Below, piece after piece: positions 1-10,635 of a stretch of 64,000 nucleotides of DNA (position 1 is its first letter; every line of letters starts with the position of its first letter). Location: NCBI GenBank assembly GCA_037176885.1, contig JAWWNJ010000248.1:115875-179874 (forward strand), in the 5' to 3' direction. The position numbers were made by a program, and so were the translations under genes. This DNA comes from Favolaschia claudopus. Its lineage: Eukaryota; Basidiomycota; Agaricomycetes; Agaricales; Mycenaceae. Below the pieces are notes generated by a model, which did no database searches, was not told the DNA's origin, and saw only the letters and a program-made list of their open reading frames with translations.

Positions 1-915
1 GGGGAACCGAAAGGATAGGAAGGGAGACGAGTGCCAAGAGACGGGCACGGAAGCGCGGAACGGAATCAAAATCCCCCGCGACAAGAGGTAACGGAGTGGC
101 GGGGAAACTAGAAGATACTACGAAGATACTGGGAGGAGAGGAGGGGCGGGGGATGGGAAGGAAAAGTAAAGAAACAACAGAAATTTATTAAAATTGCGAC
201 GTTTCGAGGTCCCATTCAAGGAACGGAGAAAGAAAATTTGAATTTGGGCGGTAAACTCGGCAAATGAGGGAGAGCTTCGAAGGAGGGGAAGGAAAAAAAG
301 AGAGGAAGAAAGGGAGTGAGTGGCTCACCGCATGCAGTCCAAGAAGCTGAATGAACCGTCATGTAATGGGAATGGTATGGGCGGAGGCATGTCGGAAGTC
401 AAAGTACTTGAAATTGATGTTGAGCGTCGAGTGGGATGAGGATGCAAACAAGTGAATGAGGGTATCGGGCGGATGTTCAGCTTATATATGGCTAAGCAGC
501 AGACCCCCGAGGCAGCGTGCAGTGTGCAATCTTGCGGCCACTAATTAACACAAGGCGGGTGAGGTAAAGGTCGTGCTGTTAGCTCCGTCTGTGGTGAGTG
601 CAGCCGTCGGCAGTTCCTACATCTTGATACATCTCTTGACACCTGATGCGCGGTCCTTTGAATCGTCTTTCGACAGGCTGAACTGTATTTTTGTTGCCCT
701 TTTCGATAGCAAAAGACATTTCTGCCCAGCCAAAAGAAACCCGAAACTCAGACACCGCCGGAAAAAGACGTTTCAAACAGCTTTGGAGCCGCCTAACACA
801 CATTTCCACGGCAGAGCAAGACAGTCAGTGTCGACAACATGACCTAATGTCACCTAATGTCCCAGCCAAAGTCCCCGCCCATATGACTCTGTGCTTGCTA
901 TAATTACGCGCCCCG
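1..915. other. No supported gene; purine-rich flank
   Basis: I see no coding region here that I can support. The first 330 bases are G/A-rich, with many GGGAGG and GAAGGAAAA runs on the plus strand. A TATA-like stretch, CTTATATATGG, lies near 480. Short open frames exist, but none resembles a known protein or shows paired intron borders. Confidence 0.5.
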
Positions 916-1236
916 ACGCGTCCTGACGCGTCTTTTGATTCGAGAAACATTATTTTCAAGAATGAGCAGAGCGTCCTTGAAGAGATAATGTTAAAATAGC
1001 AGTTTGAGACGTGCCAAAAATTGGCTATGTACATGCAGCCAAACTAAGTATTAGTGCTTCAGGCGCGGTTTAATTTGCTCAACGGCGCAGGAGACTGTGT
1101 ACTCATAAACTGAATGAATTTCAAAGGGTAGCGGCAGGTCTGGATCTCTCAATCTGCAGACGCGCCGATATTGTCCACGGTCGACGCGTCCCACGTGTCA
1201 ATCACGTGGTCCGGAGTCGCGTCTTTGAGGACGCGT
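916..1236. promoter_or_regulatory. Cluster of MCB-type ACGCGT boxes with two CACGTG boxes
   Basis: ACGCGT occurs at 916-921, 926-931, 1184-1189 and 1231-1236. CACGTG occurs at 1192-1197 and 1203-1208. In fungi ACGCGT is the MluI cell-cycle box bound by MBF, which drives G1/S genes including DNA repair and replication genes. CACGTG is an E-box for bHLH factors. The cluster lies 0.5-0.8 kb upstream of a GEN1-like nuclease gene, a plausible MBF target. Binding and the transcription start are inferred. Confidence 0.45.
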
Positions 1237-1719
1237 TTCTGTGAGAAACTGCGCACAACAACAACAAATTCTCATTGTCTCTCTTCTCTCTCTCGAGCGC
1301 TGGTGGTTCTCCGTCCGCATTGGCCGCTCTCTCCATCGCTGAGGGTATGCCACAGCTAGTTCTTGGTTGGGCCGCGGCGGCGTGAGAACCATCACGGCTT
1401 TGAGCTTCGAGGATCGTTAACGTCGACATCGACATCGACATCCACTCCATCGCCCCGCCCCACTTTTCTTCGGCCTCGACCTCTTTCAACTTCCAAATAC
1501 TCTCTCCTCCTCCAAGCCGACTCCATCATGCGAAACAGAACGACTTGAGCTCAATGGTCGGTCAAGGCCGCGAATACTCTGTCAACCTTTCATTGGATCT
1601 TCGGGGAAAGGAATCCCAGGTTTGCAGGCCAATTTGGTGTGTAATAATACATTCTGTTTGCATGCTCCTTGCTCATTGCATTTGATTGATTCACCCACAG
1701 CTGTTTCTGATAGTACCGA

Positions 1720-3189
1720 ATGCAACGTCCGCCACTCCGTACTACCCTCGCCCTCGCTACCCCGCCTCGATCTCGCCCAACCACCATCCTCACCGACGAC
1801 TCCGACGCGTTCGTGTTTGGAGCAGAGGTTGTATTGCGAATGTAAGTATTTCATGCATTGTTAGCCACTTTGACCGCAAGCTGATGCCACGCAGTCGTTC
1901 TGAGGACAACGACAACTACTCGGCCTCTCGGTACTCCGCATTCGACATCACACAGCAACTGGGCTTAACTCGCTATGATTTGATCTTGATAGCCTTACTT
2001 GCTGGGGGTGATTATTCGGTATGTTTCTGCCTTCACAACCATGTATATTCCCAACAAATCTGTACAGGATGGAGTTGACGGGTGCGGGATCACCACCGCT
2101 GTTGGCCTTGCGCAGGCCGGGTTGGGTCAACAGCTCTTCCAAGGCCAAAATGGCCTCTCGTACACCGATTCGGCCGTCTTTTTAGATCGGTGGCGCCTCT
2201 CCCTACAATCAGAACTCCGGACCAACGCTTCGGGAAAGCTCCAGCACAGATACCCAGCGCTGGCTGCCAAAATTCCTGACAATTTCCCTGCGCTCGACGT
2301 CATTAATCTTTATCTACGTCCTATCGTCGCGGAGCGCGATACGCCCATTTCGCTAGCCCTCAACTCGGCTAAGCTTGATGTTCTCGCACGTTTTGCTGAG
2401 GCTCATTTCGGCTGGGGTGACAGCATAGGCATCCTCACCCATTTTGCTGATTCCCTCTTCGCGGGTCTTGTTGTGCGAGGTCTTGTCTACGCCGCTCTTG
2501 CAGTGGACAGCCCTTCTCCTTCCTCCCTTACTCTAACCTCCACCGTGGGCACTATCGTCGGCAATCGGGCTCACAAATCTACTGGGTTTCTTGCGGAACT
2601 GCGACTCGTGCCCGAGATCAGCCCTGAAGTGCTCACATCGGCTCTCGGTGCTATCCACGGTGAACGTGATCCAGCAGGCGGCGCTGAGGCTGCAGTAGCC
2701 GACTGGATCAAGACTCGCCTCCCTAAAACCAGGGCTTGGGTGCCACGCGCCATGGTGGAGCATGTTTATCCCAGCCTTGTGCTTGATTATGTATCCGCGA
2801 AAGGTACGCTGTCATTTTCGTCTAATCCCTCCCTGTCAAACTTTGATTTTGCAGAATCAAAACGTTCCCGCAAGAAACCTAGCCCGCGAATGCCCCCTGG
2901 TCCATCTTCTTCGCGCGCGGCTACCAATACAGGTATCTACTCTGTCTATCTCTCATTGAAACCATGCTGAAGTTCTTTTTGAAGAGGGGAAAACCAGGGT
3001 ATTGCGGGCCTCTGCTTTGCGGTCTCAGAATGTGGAAGGTACGTGTATCATCCCCTTGGGCATGCATTTAATAACGTCCATTCTGTAGGTTCTTCTGCTC
3101 CTTTGCCGAAGCGGTATACAGTCTTCACCGTTACCCATCACGGTCAGGAGGTCCTTGAACTGGTCTCAGATTCAGACGGGGAACTCTGA
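1720..3189 (+). CDS. GEN1/Yen1-like XPG-family nuclease lacking the N-terminal module
   Basis: The encoded protein resembles the core of GEN1/Yen1 Holliday-junction resolvases, nuclear XPG-family nucleases that cut four-way junctions and flaps. Six exons join in frame (1720-1841, 1895-2018, 2068-2803, 2855-2932, 2985-3038, 3089-3189) to give about 404 residues. The XPG-I signature TDDSDAFVFGAEVV is at residues about 21-34, and the helix-hairpin-helix entry LLAGGDYSDGVDGCG is at about 77-91. A long helical middle region and a basic, Ser-rich C-terminus (ESKRSRKKPSPR) follow. The XPG-N domain, with its catalytic acidic residues, and the first half of XPG-I are absent: just upstream of 1714 the frame meets stop codons. 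I chose ATG 1720 as the first in-frame ATG; an alternative 5' exon ending at 1619 could splice to 1714. Either this is a truncated paralog or it needs a partner nuclease half. Fold assignment is firm; activity is doubtful. Confidence 0.75.
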
Positions 3190-3261
3190 GTAAGTGAGAC
3201 ATTACATACGTATATAAAGCACTGTTTCTTTACTCCTAATTTATCTTTTCTGCCTCCTCCC

Positions 3262-5713
3262 ATGAGCGTTCTCGATAAGCCCCAGTTTGCGGGAGTCCTC
3301 AGTGCTCTTCGCCCACCCACTGCCTCACTTTCCTTTGAAGACGATGATTCTTCCGACGATGAAGCACCGGCACAAGATGAAATTGAAGACGACATCGAAG
3401 GCGAGTAGCAAACGATAGCCTTCAACGACGACAACATCCCAGGCTCGAGCTCGGCCAACAACGATGAAGAGGACAACGAGGAAGATGAGACTCAGACACT
3501 GGATGCAGATGGTGATGTGAAGATGGACGACCTGCGTGCCGTCATCAAGGAGGTTTCCAAAGGCGTTGTGGATAGCACTGATGCTGAGTATAAGCGGTGC
3601 GTTTGTGTTACTTCGTCTTGATTCTCCCTTAACTTTCTTCATTGCATCCTATTAGTTTGATTAAGCTCTGTCAAAAGTTTGTGCACGCCGCCGGGTTCAT
3701 CAAGGATGGTGTGGATTTTTTCAGTTCCGTACCAGATCCACAGGCCGCTGTCTTCACTGTAGCCTGGATTATGAGCTGGTGAGCCACAAAATTTACTTTT
3801 TACTGTCTGCTGATTTGTTAGTTGCGACGACGTGGGACTCGATGGCAAGCCCAGAGATCCTGACACAACTGCCGACTCTTACAACCATGCTCAAAAGATG
3901 CGTGCCGCATGTACTTATGGGTTCGGGAGATTGCACGGACTCGGGTCTATTCCATGGCAGAAAAGTGAGTATAGCGGGAAAATGCTAGGCAATCCCTCCA
4001 TCTTCGAAGACGTCTCGAGATACAGTGGTGGCAAATAGAAATTGCCGTGGCTTTTTGGTGAAAATCTGGCTGTATACTTCACCGAATGACCTCAAATAAA
4101 ATGTAGAGATGGGTATGTGATACTTCTGTACCTCTTAGAACACTCAGCAATATATTATGCCCTGAGAATGCATCAATCATAGGATGATTTCCGATTTTTG
4201 CATTATTCGGAAAAACACATTGAGGGTTCAGCGAAAAGGTGTCATAATAGGATGAAAGTACTTGAAAAACAGTCCTAGTTTCCACTTTGGTTGAATGGAA
4301 TTGACCCTCATTTGGGCTCACAGCAGCCGCTCAAAGTTGGCTATTTTCACACAAAATAGCTGAAAATGCAGAGAAAATAGCTAAAAGGACCAACTTCAAG
4401 CAGCCGTTGCGAGCTCAAATGAGGTTCAATTCCAGTCAATCAAAGTCATAACTAGCATTGTTTTTCAAGTACTTTCATCCTATTATGACACTTTTTTGCT
4501 GAGGATACATTGAGCTTTTCCAGATATGGCAATAATCAGAAACTGTCCTGTTATTGATGCATTGTCAGGGCATAATATATAGCTGAGTGTTTTAAGTGGT
4601 ACAGTAGTATCATATATTTATCTCTACATTTTATTTCAGGTCATTCGGTGAAGTATACAGCAAGATTTTGGCCAAAAAGCCACGGCAATTTCTATTTGCC
4701 ACCACTGTATATGGTCAGTCTGCGTAAGAAAAATGTTAGCCTCAGATCCTCAAATGTAGTTCATTAATAATACTCGGTGGGCAGGTCCGCAATGGAGAGG
4801 TAGCAACGAGTGCTCGCGCTATCACCCCTGTTCGTACTAAACCCATCTTCATATATTTGATTGACCTTGCGCGGCAGGAGATTCTCCAGGCTCTTTACCA
4901 TTACAACAATCGGCCTGAAGTGTGTGAAATTAAGCCTGTTACTCGCCGCAAGCGTACTGAGCCGGTGGACCCTAATCAATGGGGAGGCGGTCGGACTCAT
5001 GCTACATGCTGTCCATGTAATCGCATTCCTTTGCCTGCTTCGTTTCGACGAGGCTTTGAAAATTCAACTTCAAGACATCCGTCGTATTGACGAACACATG
5101 GTTTTGAGTTGACACTGCCTTTCCGCAAGACTAGTCAGTATGGAGGTGCGTAGCACTCTGTATTCATTACCTTCCAGCATCCACTGACTCCCATTACAGA
5201 AATTAAATCTTTTGTACTTCACGAGTTCCCTCCCGAGCAAGCACACCTTTGCCCGGTTCGAGCACTGACCGCTTGGCTGGCCTGCGCAAAAAAGGTTACC
5301 TCTTTCCGACGATTACTGTTCGTGACCAAATTGGGGATTCAACACGACCAATGGTAAGAACTCGCACAAATCAATATATTAATCTTGTGCTCATTACATT
5401 ACAGAAATCGGAAAAGTTCCTTGAGATGTTTCGCAACAACTTATTGGACATTGGGCTCGATCCTTATCCATACGGCACACATTCCTTTCGACGTGGTGGA
5501 TGCCAATACTTTGCATCGCACCGTCGATGGAGCTTGCGTCGTATTTGCAATTGGGGTGGATGGAGCATGGAATTCTCCAGCCTCACGATTGTGAAATATC
5601 TGATTGGGTGGAACGATGATCCTACTAAATTGCGGGAGAATTTCCTGAATCCGAACCAGAAACCAACCGAGAAATGTCCTGCATGTGGAAGAACTTGTGC
5701 ATGTGGAAAGTAA
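3262..5713 (+). pseudogene. Tyrosine recombinase (Crypton-like DNA breaking-rejoining enzyme), broken
   Basis: This is a multi-exon tyrosine-recombinase gene of a family expanded in Agaricomycetes. An acidic N-terminus (3262-3596) precedes a helical core-binding region, including WIMSWCDDVGLDGKPRDPDT at about 3767-3865. The catalytic domain follows: RFDEALKIQLQDI (first Arg, about 5045-5085), GTHSFRRGG (HxxR box, about 5474-5500) and VKYLIGWNDDP with the likely Tyr nucleophile (about 5591-5622). It ends in a Cys-rich tail, CPACGRTCACGK. Introns with GT/AG borders are visible at 3597-3655, about 3781-3822, about 4735-4790 and about 5146-5199, with others. Breaks: an in-frame TAG at 3406-3408; a 685-bp MITE inserted at a TA codon site (4023-4707); and a frameshift near 5000 between WGGGRTHA and the frame encoding VIAFLCLLRFDEA. 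The nuclease gene ends 72 bases upstream on the same strand. Catalytic motifs are otherwise preserved, so decay seems recent. Confidence 0.8.
4023..4707. mobile_element. Foldback MITE, Tc1/mariner-like, TA target duplication
   Basis: Both ends begin CAGTGGTGGCAAATAG as inverted repeats, flanked by TA at 4021-4022 and 4708-4709. The two arms run inward for about 330 bases each, so nearly the whole element is one long inverted repeat around a short centre near 4360. There is no coding capacity. Removing the element and one TA joins AGATA to TATGG and restores the recombinase frame (SRYMVSLR). TA duplications and CAGT termini point to Tc1/mariner mobilisation. A solo arm of the same family lies at 21612-21935. 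Confidence 0.9.
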
Positions 5714-6070
5714 TTCAACCTCAAATAAATTCATTTTTGAGCTGATTATGGCGCTATGATGTCTTTCCGGTCTACCTATGCGTTCGAACTATTTGATTTC
5801 AGCCAAGCCTGAGTGTTGCGAAATACCAGGGTCTTCACCACGATGAACTCGAGTCCGCGATAATTCTGCTGGCTGATCAATCATTCAATCAATCAATATT
5901 TCATTATCCTCACTGCGGGCCGTTTATCGGTCCATGTCGGAGTCTAGCAGTACATTGACTGTATCACTAATTGTTAATCATTCGGCTGCCCGTGATCCTT
6001 CAAACTCTAATGATTCCCGCAGCGAGGGGCTGTTTTTCTCCAAACCCGGTTGTCGGTGCCGCACTACCGC
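5714..6070. other. Intergenic, no feature seen
   Basis: This stretch follows the recombinase stop codon. It holds an AATCAATCAATCAAT run near 5880-5898 and nothing else that I can support. Confidence 0.5.
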
Positions 6071-6106
6071 TTGGCGTGAGTGACACGATGGCTGTCAGCC
6101 TCCCCA

Positions 6107-6560
6107 GATTCGGATAAAAAACCCAACTTTGAGCCGCCAGGTCAGGCCGAAAATTCGGATAAAACATGGGGTCCCCCAACCAAGCCAGGTTGGGATCCGG
6201 ATAAAAGTCGCCAGACTTTGATGAATAGAAAGCGATGGCTGTCTGCAGCCGAATCTCGTCCTAATCAACGAGTTTTGAGCAAATCTGGCCCGTTCTCACG
6301 CTTGATTTGTAGCAGACTGGCGTCGAAGATGTTCCTTTGCAAGACAAAACCGGTTCGGCAACCCGAAAACCACATTCAGGCCGTCAAGCGACCGAAAATG
6401 AATCCCAGAAGAAAATTTTCGATTTTTCCTGATTTTAGCTGATTTTGGCGATTTTCGGGAGGCCGGGTCGAAAATTCGGATAAAACGCCGGCCTGGCTGA
6501 GGCCTGGATCAAATTCGGATACTTAAGAATACCCCAATTTGGGGTCCGGATAAAAACGCT
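6107..6560 (+). repeat. Array of six TTCGGATAAAA-type motifs
   Basis: TTCGGATAAAA or TCCGGATAAAA occurs at about 6109, 6154, 6196, 6475 and 6545, with a shortened TTCGGATA at 6514, all in the same orientation. Between them lie GC-rich words such as GAGGCCTGGATC. There is no coding potential or clear terminal inverted repeat. The spacing and common orientation suggest protein-binding sites, for example subterminal sites of a non-autonomous transposon, but the element boundaries are not visible. Confidence 0.5.
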
Positions 6561-6594
6561 CAAAATCCAGAATTTCGTGGGCAGGCCTCATAGC

Positions 6595-8519
6595 TGGTTG
6601 CCCAGGGTCCTAACAACTCTCGTTCAACTTGAACCACCATGTCAAGACGATGGCGGCGAGAGCAGAGAACACGGTGAACGGGCTCACAAGGCTATCGAAC
6701 ACAGTCAAGGGGCTCTCTCAGTCCCACCTACGGCACCTATACAAGGCATGTGTGATCCCGGTGCTATCTTACGCCAGTGCAGCATGGTGGACCGGGAAGA
6801 AACAACACGAGAAGCACATGGAAAAGGTACAGCCCCGGGCGCTCCGGCTCATTTGCGCAGCGTTGAGAACCTCGCCGATCAACGCTTTGGAGATCGAAGC
6901 GTCAATACCACCAATACGCTTGGCATTGGATGAAGGGAATCGTCGTGCGGCGATTCGCTTCAACAAGCTAAGTAAAAACAGCCCAATCATTCAACGGCTA
7001 CCTGATGTTTGGCGGGGAGGAAGTGACTCATCTTTTCCCGCCATCCACCGGGTAATTCCAAGAGCAAGGTAAACCTCAAGAAGTCAACTCAACTCCAACG
7101 GGTGGCCCAATCACGGCCGCGGATTTCGGCGATCGCTTGCGTATATCGGGGACGGCGGGAGAAGAGAAAGACGAGGCGGCTAAAGCACACAAGCAAAAGA
7201 TAAGTGGATTCAGTTCCTCCCCACAACACCTCCTGGTATACTCCGATGGCTCGCAACGCGCGGTGCACCGCGTGCGCAGAGCGGGAGCCGGTTTCGTGAT
7301 ATACCATGAAGACAAAGAAGTCTTTGCAAAAAGCTTCGGCCTGGGTAGCCGGGCTGAGGTGTATGACGCCGAACTCACGGGCCTGTTATTTGGAGCAGCA
7401 AAAGCTGTCTCCATGACCGCCGCAAACCCGCACATAAAAGAAATTCACTTCTTTGCAGATAATGGGTCTGCCATCAACACCATCTGCGACCCAAAACCCC
7501 GCCCCGGACAACTCTCTGCGCACATTTTCCACAAAAGAATATGCGCGTTCCTCGACGCCGACCCCGAACGGAAAGTTGAAATTGCGTGGTCCCCAGGGCA
7601 CTGTGATATCGTCGGCAACGAGCGGGCGGATGAACTTGCAAAAGCAGGAGCGGAACTGGCAGCGCCGCCAGGGCGGCACCCGCTCCCATGCGCTCAGGAA
7701 ATCGAAGGAAAAAGTGCAGAAGTCGTGGGTGAAGGAGTGGAAGTCAACGCTAAAAACCGGGGGTTATGCTATGGCGAACCGCTTCCCCCCCTCACTCAAA
7801 CCGACCCCGCACTTCAGAGCACTGAAACGAGAAGTATTCGGGCGGGTTACGCAGTGCCGCATTGGGCACTGTTTTTCAGGCGAGTACTACAGCCACTTTG
7901 TTCCATCCCAGAACGTTGACTGCGCATGTGGTGAAGATTTCAAACCCGCGAACACATCCTTCGCGAGTGTCCTCAGTACGAGGACCAACGGCACATACTC
8001 CGGAAAGTCTCAAGGGATATTTCCCTGCCCGAAATATTGGGTACAAAAGATGGCATCTCCGCACTTGCGGAATTTTTGGAGTTGTCCGGGGCGTTTACAA
8101 AAACGGGCAGACCCCGCGCGCCACAAGACCTACCAGTGTACGAAGACGAGCCGGAACCTCCGGACGAAGAGTCGGACGAGGGAGAAGCAGGATGAGCGCG
8201 AGGGCCGCGCTCAATGGGTCTCCCAACATTCACCTAGGCTAAGACATCGGCATAACCCTCGCAATACACCCACATCGTGTCGGCCCAACCTATACCCCTT
8301 TAAATTTTCTTTCACTTATGCGCTATGGCCTATGATTCTATGAATCCGATAATATTCCCGCTACCTACAACTCTACCCACACCTCACACGACTACACTAC
8401 ACAACCACCGGATTCCCCCATTGCGCCGACCCCTCCTTTATTTATGGCCTCCGGGCACGCGTCTTAGTAGTTAGTTTACTTGTTGCGTATAGAAATGCAG
8501 AGACAAAAAAAAGGGGGGG
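6595..8519 (+). mobile_element. 5'-truncated non-LTR retrotransposon (LINE) copy
   Basis: The copy begins abruptly inside the reverse-transcriptase region. It contains an RNase H domain and a C-terminal zinc-knuckle region. A non-coding 3' region runs to an A-rich and G-rich end near 8504-8519. 5' truncation is the usual result of incomplete target-primed reverse transcription. No certain target-site duplication was found. Confidence 0.75.
6629..8195 (+). pseudogene. LINE ORF2 remnant: RT thumb, RNase H and zinc-knuckle tail
   Basis: The first segment (6629-7072) matches the C-terminal RT and thumb region of LINE ORF2 proteins (LRHLYKACVIPVLSYASAAW). The RNase H domain spans about 7222-7650 and keeps its acidic residues: YSDGSQ, DAELTGL, FFADNGSAI and WSPGHCDIVGNERADELAK. 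Next comes a helical region and a Cys/His segment (DCACG, then REHILRECPQYED) near 7918-7985. An acidic tail ends in EGEAG at 8195. The frame changes around 7075-7137, again near 7660 after RNase H, and back near 7945, so no full-length protein is made. The family is the RNase H-bearing LINE type common in filamentous fungi. Confidence 0.8.
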
Positions 8520-8585
8520 GGCGATCACGTGCCAGTGTGGTCATGAGGTTGGCAACCGAAATCGGCGCGGCGGAATCTGGAGTGT

Positions 8586-8655
8586 CTATGGTGCACATCG
8601 CATAAACACCACTAAATAGGTCCCATCACTGATGCCATCATTGATGTCTCAAATC
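8586..8655 (+). repeat. Terminal unit of dispersed family F (CTATGGTGCACATCG)
   Basis: The unit starts CTATGGTGCACATCG, continues with an AAACACCACYAAA block and ends with ATTGATGTCTCAAAT. Inverted or direct copies, whole or partial, occur near 9080-9215, 11000-11045, 11173-11390, 11706-11773, 12405-13090 and 13800-14140. A further related piece lies at 55425-55600. No protein is encoded. The family probably represents several copies of one non-autonomous element, since other elements have inserted into it. Confidence 0.6.
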
Positions 8656-8728
8656 GCCCAAGAACAAAAAACCAAATTTTATATTGCATTTTCTGTACTG
8701 AAAGTACTGAAATCTCATGGAGGGCTTC

Positions 8729-8793
8729 ACGCTAGGGGAAGGACAATGAGTAGGGGAAGGACAATGAAGGACTCATTGTCCTTCCCCTAGCGT
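8729..8793. repeat. Perfect hairpin with an arm copy in its loop
   Basis: Two perfect 22-base arms (8729-8750 and 8772-8793) face each other and contain the words CTAGGGGAAGG and CCTTCCCCTAG. The 21-base loop carries a direct copy of most of the arm (TAGGGGAAGGACAATGA). This arrangement suggests slippage or template switching. No function is evident. Confidence 0.85.
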
Positions 8794-8848
8794 TTTGAAG
8801 GTGCAACTTATGACATTGCACCCAATAGCTTTCCAACGACTTTGGGAG

Positions 8849-9023
8849 CAGTCTCCTACCCAGCCTCACTTTCGAGTGTTGGGGAGTCACTGAGGGCGGG
8901 GGATTGAAGTTCGGGAGTAATAAGATCAGATTTGTCAATCAATATTACACATAGTGAATTTACAGTGAATCTACGCCCTCAGTGACTCCTCAACACTCGA
9001 AAGTGAGGCTGGGTAGGAGACTG
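8849..9023. mobile_element. Small MULE-like MITE with 9-bp target duplication
   Basis: Inverted repeats of about 50 bases start CAGTCTCCTACCCAGCC at 8849 and end with the complement at 9023. Both sides are flanked by the identical 9-mer CTTTGGGAG (8840-8848 and 9024-9032). A 9-bp duplication is typical of Mutator-like elements. The element is 175 bp and non-coding. It sits inside a copy of family F. Confidence 0.8.
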
Positions 9024-9490
9024 CTTTGGGAGCATGTAACTCGGCGTCCGGACTTATGGCTACCCAATAAGGATATGTGTCGTAAGCACACGTGATTGAT
9101 TGATTGATTGTATCAGTGATGTCTCAATCCATGCCGTGAAAAATATATTTATTGTGAGTTTTGAGCGAGAAATCCCTCTAGAGGGTTTAGTCTACTATGG
9201 TGCCCTCCGCTTAGTCACCGCCAAAAATGTACTAGTCCCAAATCGGCCGAAGGCCGAAATTTTTTTTTGTTTATACCTCTTTTCGCCTGCAGAAAGACAC
9301 TTTTTCTACATCTACACTGTCTATAATACGTCTGCCCGTCTTCCATGGTCCGCAAACGAAAATACTTGTTGAGTGCGGCAGCCAGAGCGCGTGCTGGTCG
9401 ACCATCCTCGTGCCGAATCATCGTCACCGTCATCCGGCATGGCGACTCAGGATGCTCAATTACACGTCCGCACACTGTGAAGATCGGGGG

Positions 9491-10635
9491 ACCTGAAAAT
9501 CATGTACCTTGGGTACACCGATTTTCATGCCCCCAATAACCTGAATATCAGTCACTGGCCCCGGATTTTCATGTAACTAGCGCCGAAACAAAATCATACT
9601 CTTTTTTGACGTTTTCATGTGCCAAATTCATGTGCCGATCCAATGAAAAATCAGGCTCAAATCCCAAAGCCTCCCTGCACATGCGTGAAATCATGGAATG
9701 AGACCATTAAAATAATGCGATGCGGAGCGAAATTTGGGTACAAATGAGATGATATTGTGCTCTGTGTACCAATATACATGCAATATCTACGCGAATCCGC
9801 TCGGCGCCGTGAAAACTACGACTCTGCTATGAATTCTCCGGTTAGTGTCAAATTTGAGTCCTGGGTTTCGGGCTATGGATGCCGGACGAAGGATGGGAGC
9901 GGGGGTGACGTCGGCTCGATGCTTGGGCGTAAGTTTGATTCGACGAAGACGAGGGCGAATGATCGAGAAGAGTTGCGTTGGAGTCGGATTCGGGGCGATA
10001 GAATAGAGCAGCGTGCTAGAGAGAAGTGGTTAGTGGAAGTTTGAGGGGACGATGGGCAGTCAGCGCACCTGTTACCATGCTCTCGTTGCAATCCATTGCC
10101 ATGCGAATCACTCAGCGAGCGATTGCACTAATGGCGACGCCGGGGACGGGGGAGGAGCCAAGCGCTTGGAGGTCATTGAGGTGGTGCAAATGGGAGGGAG
10201 CCTGTTGGCCAGTCGACTCATTTTGCAGTCACTTTGAAAGAGCGAGGGACCCTAAAAAGAGCGGCGGTGACGATGACGGCCACAAAAACAATGACAGACG
10301 GCGGCGACAGCGACAGTGGCGACGGCGTCGAGGAGAGAGCTGGCGGCATGGTGGTGGTGGTGGTGGGAGGGAGACAAGGTCGTCCGCAGCAGTTGTGCTG
10401 CGCATGTGGAGCTCTGACGTCATTTCCCGGCAATTCGGCATTTGGACTTGTGCGTTTTTGCGCTGTAACAGGCGCCGGGGATTTTAATGTCATATTCCAT
10501 GATTTTTTGAGAAGGTGAGCAATCGGTCAAATTCATTGAATGGGGCCTAATTTCTTCTGGGATACCTGAAAAGCTAAAATCATGGGCATTTCCATGAAAT
10601 AATTGATTCATTTTCTAGGTACATGAAAAACCAGG
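9491..10635. repeat. Possible 1.1-kb non-autonomous element with short inverted ends
   Basis: The left end reads ACCTGAAAATCATGTACC, and the right end, complemented, reads ACCTGGTTTTTCATGTACC. TTTTCATGT-like words recur just inside both ends (9520-9625, 10575-10630). The interior includes a GC-rich block with GGC, GAC and GGT triplet runs (10250-10385). Open frames in that block look like low-complexity artefacts. No target duplication was found, so the boundaries are tentative. Confidence 0.3.

Noticed and set aside
10026..10518. Several frames across a GGC/GAC/GGT-rich block
   Set aside because: Low-complexity sequence opens frames on both strands; no known motif is seen and it lies within a likely non-coding element.
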